Shown here: positions 1 to 13,230 of the stretch, one piece after another
Numbering within the stretch: position 1 is the first letter of the stretch
Layout: every line of letters begins with the position of its first letter
DNA from: Polytrichum commune
Taxonomy: Eukaryota; Streptophyta; Polytrichopsida; Polytrichales; Polytrichaceae
Direction of reading: 5' to 3'
Assembly (NCBI GenBank): GCA_950295325.1
Contig: OX485804.1
Location: 54,920,429-54,984,428 of the forward strand
Length of the DNA stretch: 64,000 nucleotides
The notes under the pieces: model-generated
What the model was told of the DNA's origin: nothing
The model's database searches: none
What the model saw: the letters and a program-made list of their open reading frames with translations, nothing else
Program-made: the position numbers and the translations under genes

Positions 1-1640
1 AGTTTGGAAATGTTCCTGAAGAGCATATTTACAAACCCACATAACATCACTCAACACTCCTCTACCTACACACAACAAAACTAACTACACACTCCAATCT
101 CTACGGGCTCCCTTTGCTGCGCCCTCCTACACTCCTCACTCATGTTCTTTGGCCACCACAAGCCCGATGCACTCTTACACTCACCACTCCCAATCTCTGG
201 CCTCCACAAGCCCAACCCCTCTTATGATCAACACTCCCAATCTTTGGCCACCACAAGCCCAAAGCCTTGTTACGCTCCTCACTTTTGATCTATGGCCACA
301 ACATGCTAAGCTCTCCACCCAGCCACTATGGGCTTTTGGCACCAAGCCCATCATTTTGCACACATCCTCACACCCCACACCCAATTAGGGCCATAGCTTG
401 GTACAATCACATTCAAACTCCAAGCAACCATGGCCAAATCTTGCACAATCCATGCACCCGAGTCAACCACCCAGGGCTCTACACCTCACACCTACCCCTC
501 CACAAAAATGCAACCCCATTCAATCATGTGCACAACCTTGTCCTTGCACCGCAAACACTCTCTTTTAGAAATGTGCCCATAAACCTCAATCCTTGCACCT
601 TGAACCTCTCTCCATCACCCACAAAACTTTGCCAACACATCCCTCCCGTCACAAATCCATTTATGATGCACATCATAAGCTCCACTCACCAAAATCATGC
701 AACCCCTACTCCTTAGCGTCTACTCCTTGCATTACACACTCAACATGAAATTTATTCTCACCTCGATCTTCACACGGTAGCCATAAATACCCTCCTCTAC
801 CACCCCAATCCCTCCCACTCCAACCCACAGCCCCATATCATAAGCACCATCTTCCAAGTCCTTCTCACAATTTTGTTTGCCTCCATAGCCTTACAGTCTC
901 ATTTAACACTTGGTTATTGCTATGTTTGCAAATCCAACCACCCACAAACTCAACACTTTGAACTCCAACACTCAAGCCACATGGCCGCCAAACAAGGCAA
1001 CACCGATAAGCTTGCATGAGGACAACAACTCCACCTCTTAGGGTTTCTTTCAACATCATCTACAACAACTCCTACAAGCCCACACCACCATGGATACCCA
1101 GAGCCCAAGAGGAAGCCATTGCAAATGAAGACCTCGTGATAACAGAATTGCAAAACATAGCACTCCAACATGGCAACACTCTACTAAAAGTAGAACTCAT
1201 ACTCTCATATAAACATGCTTTCCCAAATGCTCCCCAAAAGCTCTTTACCTCCACATGTCCAAATGGTGTGCCTAGTCAAGTTTTACATTTCACACAAATT
1301 CCATCACATCAAGCAACGGACGTCATCATTGGATTGGCACACAAATTCCAAATCTCCATCCATTTCGAACATGATGACTTTTCTCAAATAACACATGAGC
1401 ACCATGCACATCAACCTCAATAGCAAAGTCATCACCCCCATTAGTGCCATGATCCACCCCATTTACAAAAAAATGATTGGGATTTGCAAAGATTAGTTTG
1501 GAAAATTCGGAAATTGATGTTATCCCCTTGCTCATATGTGATAGAGATATTATTCCTTTGCTTGAAGGGAATATGATGTAGCCTAAAGTGAAGAAAGGTG
1601 ACAACCTCCCAGAAAGCTCAAATTACCTCAAACTACACAT
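1..1640. other. C/A-rich non-genic stretch with a short repeat
   Basis: No gene recognised. The plus strand is unusually rich in C and A. A unit containing 'ttggccaccacaagccc' recurs at about 148, 198 and 243, so 140-280 is a small degenerate tandem repeat. An open frame at 1016-1423 has mixed amino-acid composition and no motif I know; it could be a fragment of an old mobile-element protein, but nothing supports a real gene. Confidence 0.4.
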
Positions 1641-2900
1641 GAGCTACGTGGAGACGGTTGGAAGACCCCGGTCTTGGGGCTAGGGCCAAAGACCTTGGTC
1701 TTGGAAACAGTTGAAGATACAACCTTTAGAAGCTACCGAGGACCCTCGAGCTTGCAATCACGAAGATCCAGTCTTTTAAAGCATAAAGACCAAGATTTCA
1801 AAGAAGTCTTAGACTTAGGAAGTAGTTAGAGGAAACTACCTAATTGTCGGATGTTGATGGAAAATAAATATTAGAAAACAATTAAGTTTTAAACTTAAAT
1901 TGGTAGATCAAGGATATTAAATTTAGATGATATAATATAACATGTATTTATTTAATAATACAAGAATCAAAGATCATTAGGTTATATATAGAATTTTGAA
2001 CACTATATAAAGGGGGGACTTAAGGCCATGGACACTTCATTTGGCCCTGCAAGATCACACGTGAATGTTCCCTTGATCTGAACCTCTCAAAGACTTTACT
2101 TGGAATTCAGAGTGTTACCTTGTTACCTCAGAACGTTACATTGCTACCTTGAATGAGTTACTTGGAACATGGTTACTTGAAATTTTAGAAAAAATCGACG
2201 AACTTGGTTACTTGAGACTTTTGAAGAACTTGATCACTTGGGACTTTTTGAAGAAATTGAATAACTTGGTCATTTAGGAATTGAAAAAATTTGAGGAACT
2301 TGGAAATCCTTACCTAGGAATTGAAGAAATTTGAAGAACTTGGATACTTGGAACTTTTACTTAGGAATTTATCCTAAGAACTTAGATACTTAAAACTTTG
2401 ATTTAAGAATTGAAGACAAATGGAGAACTTGAGAATTTGATAACTCAAAATTATGAATATTGGGATACATACCAACTTGAAAGCTTGGATGTAAAGAAAG
2501 TTGGAAATGAAACATACTTTGCGACTTTAAAAATTGTGACATCCAAGAGATGTGAAGATAAATGTGAAGTAGTTTGAAGCATTGAAGGACCCATCAAAAC
2601 CGGCTAGAAATCAGGATTTGAAGACCATGTATAAACTTAGAAAAATAAATAAAGATATCTTTTAAAGCGTTACCTCCTTCGTGCATGGACAAGAGGAGAT
2701 TGGCTGGAAAGATATGCAAAGAGTAATTGATCAACTAGATCAAATTCAAGGAGGGCATTTCTTTAAGAAATAATGAAATTGATTAATTAAGGTAAAGAGA
2801 AGCCTCCCATTTTAATCAAATAACCATAAGATGCAATCCAACATATAGGTGTCCGAATTCAAGCCTTGACAATCGGACCCGGGTAGGGCATTCATGAAAT
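1640..2900. other. Repetitive stretch with a TATA-like sequence
   Basis: No coding potential seen. A TATA-like 'actatataaagg' lies at about 2002-2013 and is followed, from about 2100 to 2480, by a degenerate repeat built on 'gaacttggntacttgg'. This could be a promoter-bearing end of an old repeat element, but I could not find paired ends or a target-site duplication, so I leave it unclassified. Confidence 0.25.
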
Positions 2901-3318
2901 TTTATTAAACCATGTGAGAAAGAATGTAGGGTATTTTTTATTCATTTGTGAGAAAATTTATACAATTCTTTGATATAATGAAGGACCTCTTCAATTACAA
3001 AGTTGTGTGTATAAAAAAAATAAGGGTACCATATAATGCATCAATTTATCTAATTATTTTAATATAAAATAGGGTTGGGAATAGTAGGTAGAGAAAAACA
3101 TATTGAGGCAGAGGTATACAATGCATTTTATGGTGGTCAATGGATGAAAATCTATCCATTTTCAATCCAAATTCCCGTTTTTATGTTTTGGTACATTATT
3201 TGATGTCTTCAATCTAGACATGGTTTATTGAATGTTCACTACAAACTTTCAAGAGTCCTATGGTTCATCATTCATGGGGTCAAATATAAAAATTACAAGG
3301 AACATAGGCTACTAGAAA

Positions 3319-3661
3319 CTACACTAAATATGATATTTAGTGTTAGATACACTAAATACGAACACTACACTAAATATCACTAACCCTATGAAAGTAAGTA
3401 ACATTAAATGTAAACTCAAACACTAAATATCATCTATGTTAATATGTGAAAGTTACATGCACGAATTTAGTGTTTAGTAGGAAAGAGGTGGCAACAAGGA
3501 AGGCGATTGATTGTTTCCAGGATAGAGGTGGCAACAAGGAAGGCGGCGGCGGCGCATTTATGTCTAACACTAATTATCAAAGAATTCAAAATTAGTGTTG
3601 AGCAAAGTAGGGTGGTAAAACACTAAATCTAATCAAACACTAAATATCATATTTAGTGTAG
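3319..3661. mobile_element. MITE, family A (palindromic ends)
   Basis: Begins CTACACTAAATATGAT and ends ATCATATTTAGTGTAG, giving perfect terminal inverted repeats. Each end is itself a palindrome (ACACTAAATAT, central base, ATATTTAGTGT). CACTAAATA motifs recur inside. Related copies lie at 37982-38307, 56128-56538 and, truncated, at 57927-58152. CACTA-like ends would suggest the CACTA superfamily, but no convincing 3-bp target duplication flanks this copy, so the superfamily is open. Confidence 0.75.
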
Positions 3662-4525
3662 TTCACTTGCGACTTTATAAATACAAATAGGGTCATCTAA
3701 AATGACAAAAGTTAGATTTATATGTATTGATAGGGTGTAAAGAATTCTAATTTCTTAGATAAATAGCCCCATGATAAATACCCTTCCGTCGCAGATGGGT
3801 TATTAAATACATGTATGAGTGCCTACCCGGGCAATCGGAATTACTTCAAATCTGAAGTCATGAGAGTTGGATGCCATAATCAATTACCTAGATATGTGGT
3901 ACCTCCACACATAAATATGAAAAGATATAGTTAGATCAATCACCAAAATGCAAGAGCACATGAGGTCGATTCCGCACGGAGAAGATCATCATGCGAAAGG
4001 AGGACAAAAAAATTAATCATTCAAGAAGCCATTGAGTAGGCAAGTTAATTGTCACATCCCACTCAAGACTTTGGAATGGAAATTCCACCTCACAAATGAC
4101 CACATTCTAATAGAAGGAAATTATATATTAATGAATAAAAGGATATTCTCACAATCATAAATTGGTCATGTTTAATTAAGAATACATAGTGTGAACGAAT
4201 CCAAAATTAGAATAGTAATAGTCAAACAATTTACCTAGTACCTACAAATTTGGAGTTAGTCATAAATATGCAGAGTGAGCATTGTGTGAAAGTTGAGGTA
4301 TTGAGGAATACGAACTTCTTTTAGTCTAAAGGGCACTGAACATTGACATTAGAATTTTAGGGAAACATAACCTTGCAATATTTGAGCACATATATACGTA
4401 AGGTTTGAAGCAAATTTTCGAAAGACAAAAGTTTGAACCACATTAAAGTCTTTCAAACCGAGTAATAGAAAATATACACATGCGATTGTAGAATATTTTA
4501 AAGGAGTTCAAAGTATACTTGGATT
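3662..4525. other. AT-rich intergenic DNA
   Basis: No gene, RNA or repeat recognised. Confidence 0.4.
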
Positions 4526-6593
4526 TTGTTTAAGCTTTATACATTCAAATATGAAACGATTTGTGTCATTGTTCAAATTCAAGTTGTTATAACCATTCAA
4601 CACACAATATCTAGTTTTTTTGTGCTCAAGACACAAAGTCCAAAGCCTAATTCTAATCCCAACTTTGCAAAAATACACAATTTGTCAAAACATTGTCACA
4701 GCCTCTACCTAAAATCCTACCCAAAACAGTTCAACAAGCAGCTAAGGGTTTGTACTCCTACATTTCCTCATACAATTTTATTTTATTTATTTTGTAGTTC
4801 ACCTCAATGCCATAGTAAGAATCACATAGGGCATCTCTAAGAACCTTCGATGACACTTAATTCAGCTAATGACTAGATTGGCTTTTAGGTTTTTTTTGGA
4901 GGACAAAGCTAAAAATAAACCCCACAATAAGTACAACAAACCTTATACTTGAAGGACTTGACTTCCGTCGATTCAATATCCCCAACCGGAGCAAATAATT
5001 GTTTTCTCTCATTGGCCTAAGTTTCATTCATTGCACTTAGTATTTCAATGCCTTTAGCCCCTAGTGCTTGATGGTTAGATGCGGTGAAGACATTAGACTT
5101 TTCCTTTGAAGGCATGTGATTGGGGGTGATCACTAAATTGGACTCCCTTTCTATGCCACCAATTTTGAATATGCATGTTAGACATGAGATGACTTTTTGA
5201 AAATTGGCAAAGAGGTTGTGGATTGTGTTCTTGGAATGATCTCCAATGGTGGATCCAATACTCGTTATAACATTCCACACAATACACCTTTACTACACCC
5301 ACATAATCACAGTCTAAAGACCTCAAGTGCCATTGGTGATCCTACATGATTATTAATTTAAGATATTTCCTAAGTTTCTCTTTGGCCAACATGTATTTAG
5401 CTATAACCTTAGTACTCGCCAATGTGGACTTCTTGTCAAATGCCACATGGTAAGCACTCTCACAACTAACTCTAATCCCATATGTGGAGGTAATGGCTGG
5501 TCAAAGTCATCTAGGGGGTAAGATCTTTTAATTCCAACCTCCTTTGCCATGCACTTTAAAGTTTGTTGGGAGTCAAAATCAAAATCTAGGTCAACCACAT
5601 GCATGCGCTTTCTAGATTCAAGGTCAGGAACAACTAGGGCATAATATATACATCCAAAGAGACTCTATTGAGCCTCTCAAGCTTGTAGTTAATCTTTCAT
5701 CTACTCTCAATAGCAAAGAATTGACAATGCCAATCTAGAATATGAATACTTTCAAGTAGTGGGTTGAGTTTGGCATCCGTATCAACCTCATCACACTCAC
5801 AAGGTCCAATAAATTATGGACTAGCATTGGAATCAACAAATGATAGCAATTCCAACTTCAAAGACATTGCAAACATGGTTTGTAACCAATGACCTCACTA
5901 GAACCAAGTACCTCGAGCCACTCACATGAACACCTATTACTTACAGCTTTCCCCTCCTTTTGTGTTGACAATGCTCCTCAAAAATATATGAGAATCACAC
6001 AAGAAATCAAAACCCTAAACCCTGCCCATCTACCAAGCGAACAAAAAACTAAAATTAGGAAAGGTGAAGTTTGGGATGGGTGCACTTGAGGAGTGCAACA
6101 ATGTGAATGAGCCTACTATACAACCTCAAACAATCAACCATCAACATTAGCCAAGTTCACAAGAAGGTCAGAATTTGCACAAACACAAAAAATGCAAAGC
6201 TCCCGCAAACCCTAACTGGGAACTCATAAAACCAAACAAAATGTCCAAACATGTCAAGATCCCTTCTTGCATCTAACCTAACATATTACATTCAACTATT
6301 AAGATACATCCATGAGATGTCATCCAATGGTGCTCATCCATAGTGTGGGGCCCTAACATATATTGATTTACTTCCCCACCCTACTAGACCTCTAGTATGT
6401 TAGATTCATAATTTCTCTAACATGATCCATTTGTAAACACCCTAATTTATTTATAGCTTGGAGTTTAATATATAACTTGGCCTTTGTTATAAGTACATGT
6501 TTTATAAGTTATAGGTCGTAACTTTAAAATGGACCCTATTTTTGTTCTCACGTAGTATTCTAGAATATGAAAGTGAATCCCCCTCCCCCCTGG
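4526..6593 (-). mobile_element. Decayed hAT-like element, copy E1
   Basis: An inverted relative of 16.2-19.2 kb. Matching stretches include the region around 4530-4700 against 18180-18360, the protein-coding remnant at 5401-5604 (minus) against 17216-17419 (plus; both encode a peptide with VVD-x-DF-xx-DSQQTL and KEV), and the outer end at 6520-6593. That end reads, inward, CCAGGGGGG...ACTACGTGAGAACA, like the left end of the other copy. No enzyme domain is recognised in the coding remnants. The left end was not found. hAT is inferred from the end sequence only. Confidence 0.5.
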
Positions 6594-8693
6594 TAACTCA
6601 TTGGAAGGGTTGTATATCACGTGCGACTGAGAATTATTATTTTAGGGGGTATATTGATGGCATGGACTAATTAAATAGATCATTCAATTACCTAATTATC
6701 TAAATTTTGATGTTTTAAGGGTCCATATAATTACTTGCAAATTGTGAAAGGGGGTAAATTTTCAACCCCTTGATTTATTATAATAAATTGAAGTAAATGG
6801 AAAATAAAATCCAAAGCCTAACGACAAAGTTATCTCTAATAATTGAGTGCCAAGGAATAACACCGTGAAACATTGAGTTCCAAATGGTAGTTGTTTTTGT
6901 ATTGACAACTAGATATTCTAAACTTAATATCTTAGGTTTCATAAATGTTGATATTACACTTTCAATGGTACAAACAACACACAAATGCTCCATCAGCAAC
7001 ATGAAGATGACTTATCCCACACAATATATTATATCTAAAATAACCAAATTGGATATGTTCTATAAAAACCTTATATACATTATAATCCAATATGGCATAT
7101 TTTGTCCATCATAGATACATCTCAAGAAATTCATTTTTTTGGTACAAATAATAAAACACACCATATCTCTGATTGCACATTTTTAGCTAAAATTTTCTAA
7201 GTCACTCCCCCCTCCTGGTAACGAATGCACCAATCGGCCATGTCCTTTAGTTCCATTATGCACATTACATGGGTAACCTACGAAAACACATATTCTAGCC
7301 ACCCGCCCAAACATCCACTGCACTCTTTGCCCCCTCAGAGAAATAGACACATGGCCATGTCTCCTATCCAAATGCACATATCACTACATCCATAGTCTAT
7401 GTATCTCAAAACACAACAATGTTGTGCATGATATTGCCATCATCCTCCTCATTAGTAACATCACCATATTTAACACACTCATTGATATAGGTTCACAAAC
7501 ATAACCAATCATGTGACAATGTTCTTCCCTCTTGGCTCTTCCCAAGTGAATGTTACTCTCCACACTGCACATGTTTTGTCATGCTGAGACTTGACATAAT
7601 GTGTGTCCTAGGAACCACCAAAGAAGCCACTCCTCTTTTCATCCCAACTCCTAGTTTGCAAATACAACTCATCGAATTCACCTTACATGTATTTATATGG
7701 GCCTCCCATTACTCCCACCCTCCTACTACCCCCCCCCCCCCCAATAGTCCCAAAATCACTGCCAATCACAAACTCACGTAATCATCCCACCAACCAAATC
7801 ATCTTTAAGCAATTATATTTTAGTTATTGAGCCCTCCTATCTACAAGTAGGCAACATTTATAGGCATGGACTCGAATAGGGTTAACCCATTCAACAAACT
7901 CTAGAAGGAACTGGCCCTTAATCACGACAGCAATAAAACTCTCGAAGAAATTTTATTCTATTTATCAGTAGGTTGTTACACCCCTACACCGGGGAGTTTG
8001 CAAGAATGATCCTCCCCCTCGCCCTCCCCCCCCCCCCCCCTTCTTCCCCCCTTCATGTTGGACCATAACATTATTCAGTCGCATGGTTGCATTTCATTCT
8101 ATACAATATCCGACATGGGCCTCCACTATCTCACCTTCATTGGAAGAAACTTAGGAAAATAAAAGAAATTGACGCCAATACAACTATTGAATAGCACTAG
8201 TTTAAATAATAAGAATATTGTGAATAGGATCAATGTTTTCAATGATATTTCTTTTACTATTAATAATAATAGGAAATTTTATTGGGATGAACAATGTTTC
8301 ATGTGAATATTCCTAGGATGAACAATAATTCATGTGCATAGTGCTAGGAGTATAACCCCACCCAAGTTTCCAAATTCAGCCTCCATGTATGAATATTTAA
8401 CGAATATTCCCAACATTTTGAAGAACCCCCAAAATATAATTGACATATTCCAAGGTCATGGAACCAACCCACATGGTTGAATATTGTTATGGCCATCCTT
8501 GCAAAAGGAACCGTGCTTGACCTGTGTAACTTTAGATTGCAAGGATGAACATGCAGGTGGAGTATGTGTTTAATCATCCAGCCAATTTGCATGTCGCAAG
8601 GAGCTTGGCACTTAGTTGGGCAAGTTGCAGCAACCACGGGAGTAGGTTGTCAAGATTATGGTTGGAGTGGTTCACGATTAGCAACTAGGCTTA
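6594..8693. other. AT-rich intergenic DNA with element ends and poly-C runs
   Basis: No gene recognised. An isolated element end related to the hAT-like ends (TCACTCCCCCCTCCTGG) finishes at about 7218. Homopolymer C runs lie near 7728-7742 and 8028-8041. A short open frame at 8564-8836 runs into the neighbouring MITE and is not a gene. Confidence 0.4.
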
Positions 8694-9205
8694 GGGCCGC
8701 TCTACACCTAGAGGCCGGGCCAATTTATTGTGTAAGAGGCTTGAAATCCTCACTTGTGATTGGCCAAGAGGCCAAAATCAAACCCAACCCCTTTACACCT
8801 AGAGGTAGGGCCGATTTGGTGGTACGGATTTTTTAATTAAAAAATGCATGATATGACACAGCTTGAGCTCGTTGAATTGGGTGCACCCAAACTAGAGGGC
8901 CAATTCTTGGCCTCAGGGCCAATGTCACGTTTCAATAATATTAATAAATGGTTTTTTCAGCAATTGGATTATGTGAAAACATGAACGGCTCTATGCTAGA
9001 TTATGCTAGATCCGTTGGATTATGCTATATTTATTGAATCGGCCTAGCATCTTGGCCCTAAGGCCTTTACATATGGAAAAATTGGCTCCCATGATAATCT
9101 TATTATAATGTGTAGTTGAGGCCGGCCTCCAACCCATAAGGGGCTGAAATTTCATGCGATCGGCCTCAAGGGGAATTGGCCCAGTCTCTAGGTGTAAAGT
9201 GGCCC
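8694..9205. mobile_element. Tourist/PIF-Harbinger-type MITE
   Basis: 512 bp. Left end GGGCCGCTCTACACCTAGAG, right end (reverse complement) GGGCCACTTTACACCTAGAG; the inverted similarity continues for over 30 bp. The element is flanked by TTA on both sides (8691-8693 and 9206-9208). A GGGCC terminus with a 3-bp TTA duplication is the signature of PIF/Harbinger MITEs. An internal motif near 8785-8812 repeats part of the end. No coding capacity. Confidence 0.88.
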
Positions 9206-9365
9206 TTATTACTCTTCTTTCAAAACAAGGAGCCCATCACATAGGTTTTGTAATGTTATCTAAGTTATCATTGATGAGAAAAGCCATCATGAGCTTAACT
9301 TGGTAGCACTAGATGTATGACTTTATATAAGTCAACCCATGACATGCTATGAGACCAATGTTAAA

Positions 9366-9809
9366 TACACTCTAAACTCCGTAGTATCACACTTGTGGCA
9401 ACCAAAGTGCACATGATATTACGGAGTTTTGTAGTGTTAACATGGATGCGTGATACAATAGAATTAGTGTAGCATGTGACACTATGGAATAACACAAAGT
9501 GCAACATTGTAATGGTGTGGTGTGGTCCACTCCACTTGGCCTTCCCGGGCAATGTGGCATATGCATGCACCAACATTCAACAAGTGGAACAACAACAACA
9601 ACAAGATGGCACTCCACATATTGACACATGGCGCAATGCAAGGGTGTGGGTTGACTTCTTTGGTGGTTTTCATTAATGACAAAATTCATGATATACGGGA
9701 TAGAAGTGATAATAAGGAGTGAGAACTACGAACATCGGTTCCCTATGGTTTCGGGATATTAGAGAGTGAGTGACATTACGGAGGTTGATATTATGGAGTT
9801 TAGGGTGTA
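9366..9809. mobile_element. Non-autonomous TIR element, family C
   Basis: Left end TACACTCTAAACTCCGTA and right end (reverse complement) TACACCCTAAACTCCATA match as terminal inverted repeats. Two relatives lie in the window: about 59695-60052 in the same orientation, sharing the internal 'gtggcaacc' and 'ggcactccacatat' stretches, and an inverted fragment at 14120-14246. No clear target duplication, so no superfamily call. Open frames inside overlap on both strands and are not credible genes. Confidence 0.65.
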
Positions 9810-12454
9810 CTAGAAAGGCCGGACTACCATGCCACCTCTTTAACATGGACCCCAACCACCATTACCCAAGGTGAAAACAATGTCATTTGTATTAGGGCAT
9901 GTACAATATTTTTGAAAGATGATTTGACCATGATATTGGACCCCGGAGGTTCCTATGGGCAAAAATGGAAGAACCTATATGATCACATAATAAGAAAGAA
10001 AATCTCACTTTGAACTCTTGCCATGTTTGCATCTCAACTATACTTTAGAAACTTGAAACAACAATCTGTGTGATTTGCATGTGCTAACCAAATGAGACAA
10101 TTATCATGGTGAGTCGACAACCATCCATGTATGTGGAGTTGGAAGTAAAGTTTGAAATGTAAGGTATGTGAACCTTATGTGTTCACTCTTTGTAATTGGA
10201 CACTAATTTTTAGGTGGTATATGGCAAGCTTCTGAAGGCTTGTAGTTATGAACATACATTGACATGATACTCCTCTTGTAAGATGACTTCACAAAAGTAC
10301 AAACTCAATTTCATGAAGGTTCCAAGCTACTTCATGAACCTTCCAACCAATGTTACCAAAGTGTTCTACCAATTTCATGAATTGGTTCTAAATTAATTCA
10401 CGATTCTTCTAAACCGACTTGACATGTGACACACCTCAATTTCATGATAGCGGACCTTTACCTCTAGCAACTTCATGAACCGTCCAAACCAATTTCATAA
10501 ATCTTATCACAAATTGTGGTTCTTATATTCTCAACTTCTCAATTCTTGCCTCCTTGTTTCGCATTCTTTGCCTTCTCGTTGTTCATTGGTTCCTCTTTGT
10601 TATGTGTTTACTTGGAAGCCTCTAGCCTTGATGTTAAAAATAAAAAATATTACTTTCATTAAAGTACCTCAACGCCGGAAGAGAGCAGTGCCAATTCTTC
10701 TCTGGTCTTTGATCATTGTACATCGAAGCAAGCAACACAAACTCAATGTAGTTGGAGTACGCAATCTCATGGATTTGAGATGTACAAGCAATCACCACAA
10801 ACATTTATTTGAGTCACATTAATGATGATGTACATGCAATCAATATAGACATGATCCAAGGTTGGATAAGAGAGGTCAATTGAAATCTTGTTAGAGCTAG
10901 TTGTGGGGAGCGATTAGGAGAATCTTATTAATGATTTACCGTTCTTTGTGAAATAAAGTTATACAACATATGAAATAGATTTTGTGAACTTGTGAATATG
11001 GGTACCAAATCATGAAATTGTTCACAATATGTAGTGAAATTGGTTGAAAGTTCAAGTTAAATCTGTTGTCTATATAGTGAACTTGGTTCATGATTCCAAT
11101 GAAATTGGTAGAACCTATTGCTGAATTGGTTTGTATAATCACGAAATTGAGTTTTCATTTTTGTGAGTTCATCTTACCAGAGGAGCATTTTTTTCTTTGA
11201 CTTCTTATGACTTTTTCATCTCAATTATGATTTTGAAACTTTAAATGTCAATCTTCACGTTTCTCAACTGCTAATGGATGAGACAATTTCCAATAACCCA
11301 ATGGCCAAAGATATTTGTGTGGTTTTAAAATGCACATGAAAGGGCCACACACCTCATAATTTGTGGCCCCTCACACACCTAAAGGTATGCGGATGTTATA
11401 TGATACTTCTCTTAATTGGAGAGAGAGAGAGAAGAATCGCCGACCTTGGCAAGATCAGCGTGATTGAAATGCCCGTTTGACCCGCCCTTGGTATTATGTC
11501 CACTAGACATAACATCGGTGGTGCTCTCTTAATCGGACACCTAAATATTATTGGTATGTGGTTCAGTGAAGATCAAAGAACAAACATCATAAAAAAAAAC
11601 ATGTATAGAAAATATGGACGACATCATCATACTCCACTCTCAATAGTCAACACAATCAGAGAACCTCTGCAAACATAATAAATAAAAGTCAACAAACATG
11701 CACTTATGATAACCATAGCTGAATCTAACATGGCCGATTTTCAATCTCGCTTCGTCAAAGATTTGGTAATGCACCACAAGTGTCATTGTGTAAATTCAGT
11801 TGGTAGAAGTTGGAGAACATGAGAAATGAACCGAATAACACCCACATTCACCTGATTCGGGCGAACCAACCCACACACTCGTTCCTTATCTTGTTGGATG
11901 CCTGAACCCTTGCCTCCAAGACACCAGTGTACGGGTTGGTTTGCCCCAGCCCATTCACCTTACATCCAACTTGTACAAAACATCACAAAGGCACCGGGCT
12001 TGTCCGGCCGTTCAGAATGGGAACTGTTGAGATTGAAGAGGTAGATGTTGCACATGCAGTTGAGCAGCCAATTTGAAGCCCACACATGTGATTGCATACG
12101 GCTCCCTCAACCTCAACTCCTCGAGGACGAGGTGGGTGTCAGGTCCACTATGTCAACTACTTCTGACCAAATATTATGCCCCCACCAATGACCAATTTTG
12201 CCGTGTCTTTATGAACGGTGCAAATTTTCATAAATGTTTCTAAGCTTTCAGGTAGCGGTGTGCTAGCTAGCTAGTAGGAGGCCAAGAACCCAAGATATTG
12301 GTATATAGTTCATGGCTTACTTATGTACCTCTCTATTTAGGTATACCTACCAGATGCTAAATAAGTTGAACCTAACTCGAGTCGTGAATATTTCCACACC
12401 TTGGATAATTGAAATGAAACGAAATTGATTCTAGCTATGAGAATCTTGTTTTTC
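9810..12454. other. Intergenic DNA with a diverged inverted repeat
   Basis: No gene recognised. About 10255-10510 and 10930-11185 are diverged inverted copies (shared pieces such as 'gtaagatgaactcacaaaa' and 'ggttctaccaatttcat'), so this may be an old foldback-like element with arms of roughly 200-250 bp. A different piece around 10030-10110 recurs in direct orientation at about 11215-11300, with relatives near 39050-39140 and 54160-54240. A (GA)n run lies at about 11421-11434. Confidence 0.4.
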
Positions 12455-12720
12455 TTGAGGAGTGGTCTTCCGTGGATTGTTTGGCGTGAATGGAATGATG
12501 TGGTGTTTGATGTGTTGCAATGACCCATTGAGAAAACACGTCAAGTCATTTGGGATGCCTTACATGATTGTGACAGGTTTGAGTGGCAACAAACCCTCAC
12601 GGATTTGGAAAAGGCCCGGGACGTTGCCTACAAGAAGTGTTTAATAAATTCGATTCGACTTGGGGGGTCAAAGGTCTTATTGTGACCCGGAGTAACTTAG
12701 TGGTCACGTGGAAGGTATTA
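12455..12720 (+). mobile_element. LINE fragment, C-terminal part of the ORF2 protein
   Basis: Conceptual translation gives LPWIVWREWNDVVF followed by KTRQVIWDALHD, which matches the W-xx-W-xx-WN/RN-xx-F pattern seen downstream of the reverse transcriptase in plant L1-type LINEs (zinc-finger RVT region). In-frame stops occur at 12521 and near the end, and the continuation FDSTWGVKGLIVTRSNLVV is in another frame, so this is a dead 5'-truncated copy. The reverse-transcriptase core is not present. An (AT)n run lies just downstream at about 12822-12838. Confidence 0.6.
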
Positions 12721-13230
12721 TTTCTCGATTTCCCCTCGGTTTTGCGTTGGTTCTCCCGATTTGGTTGTATTTTGGTTCCGTTCTTGCAATTGATTTTTCA
12801 TTTTCAATTTGTGCCAATATATATATATATATATATATGTCTCATAAACCAAAAGGTAATGGGACTGAAAGTACATTAAGATGGTTATAATGCATTAGAG
12901 TGGTGGAGTGCGGTAGCCTCTATGAGATAAAGGCTAATGTCAACTTGATGATCCAGTTGAAAGAAGGACTTGAGGCTCCCTAATACTACATTCTCAAATA
13001 ACGATGGAACTTATCTCTAATGGGGTTATATAGGGGATATTGTAACACAAAGTGTGCCTTGTTTTCAATCACATCATTAAAGTAAAAGTGGCATAGTATT
13101 TTATCTCTAGAGATAGGGATAGTCGACCACTGTCCAATTTCAATTGGGGCAAACTCCTAACACCTCGATAGGGGGTAATAAAAAAAGATTAAAATGACCC
13201 CATATAGGTTGTTTGTTGATTCGTCACAAT
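12721..13230. other. Intergenic DNA
   Basis: Only an (AT)n microsatellite at about 12822-12838; nothing else recognised. Confidence 0.4.

Noticed and set aside
1640-2900. Possible solo long terminal repeat with TATA box
   Set aside because: No TG...CA boundaries, target duplication or partner copy could be established; kept only as an unclassified repetitive stretch.
3319-3661. Firm assignment of the palindrome-ended MITEs to the CACTA superfamily
   Set aside because: Ends contain CACTA/TAGTG, but flanking trinucleotides do not match in most copies, so the boundaries and superfamily remain open.
7728-8041. Poly-C tracts near 7728-7742 and 8028-8041
   Set aside because: Simple homopolymer runs; possibly affected by assembly or sequencing error, with no structural context.
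9387-9722. Overlapping open frames of 60-100 codons on both strands
   Set aside because: They lie inside a non-autonomous TIR element and have no motif or conserved counterpart in the second copy.
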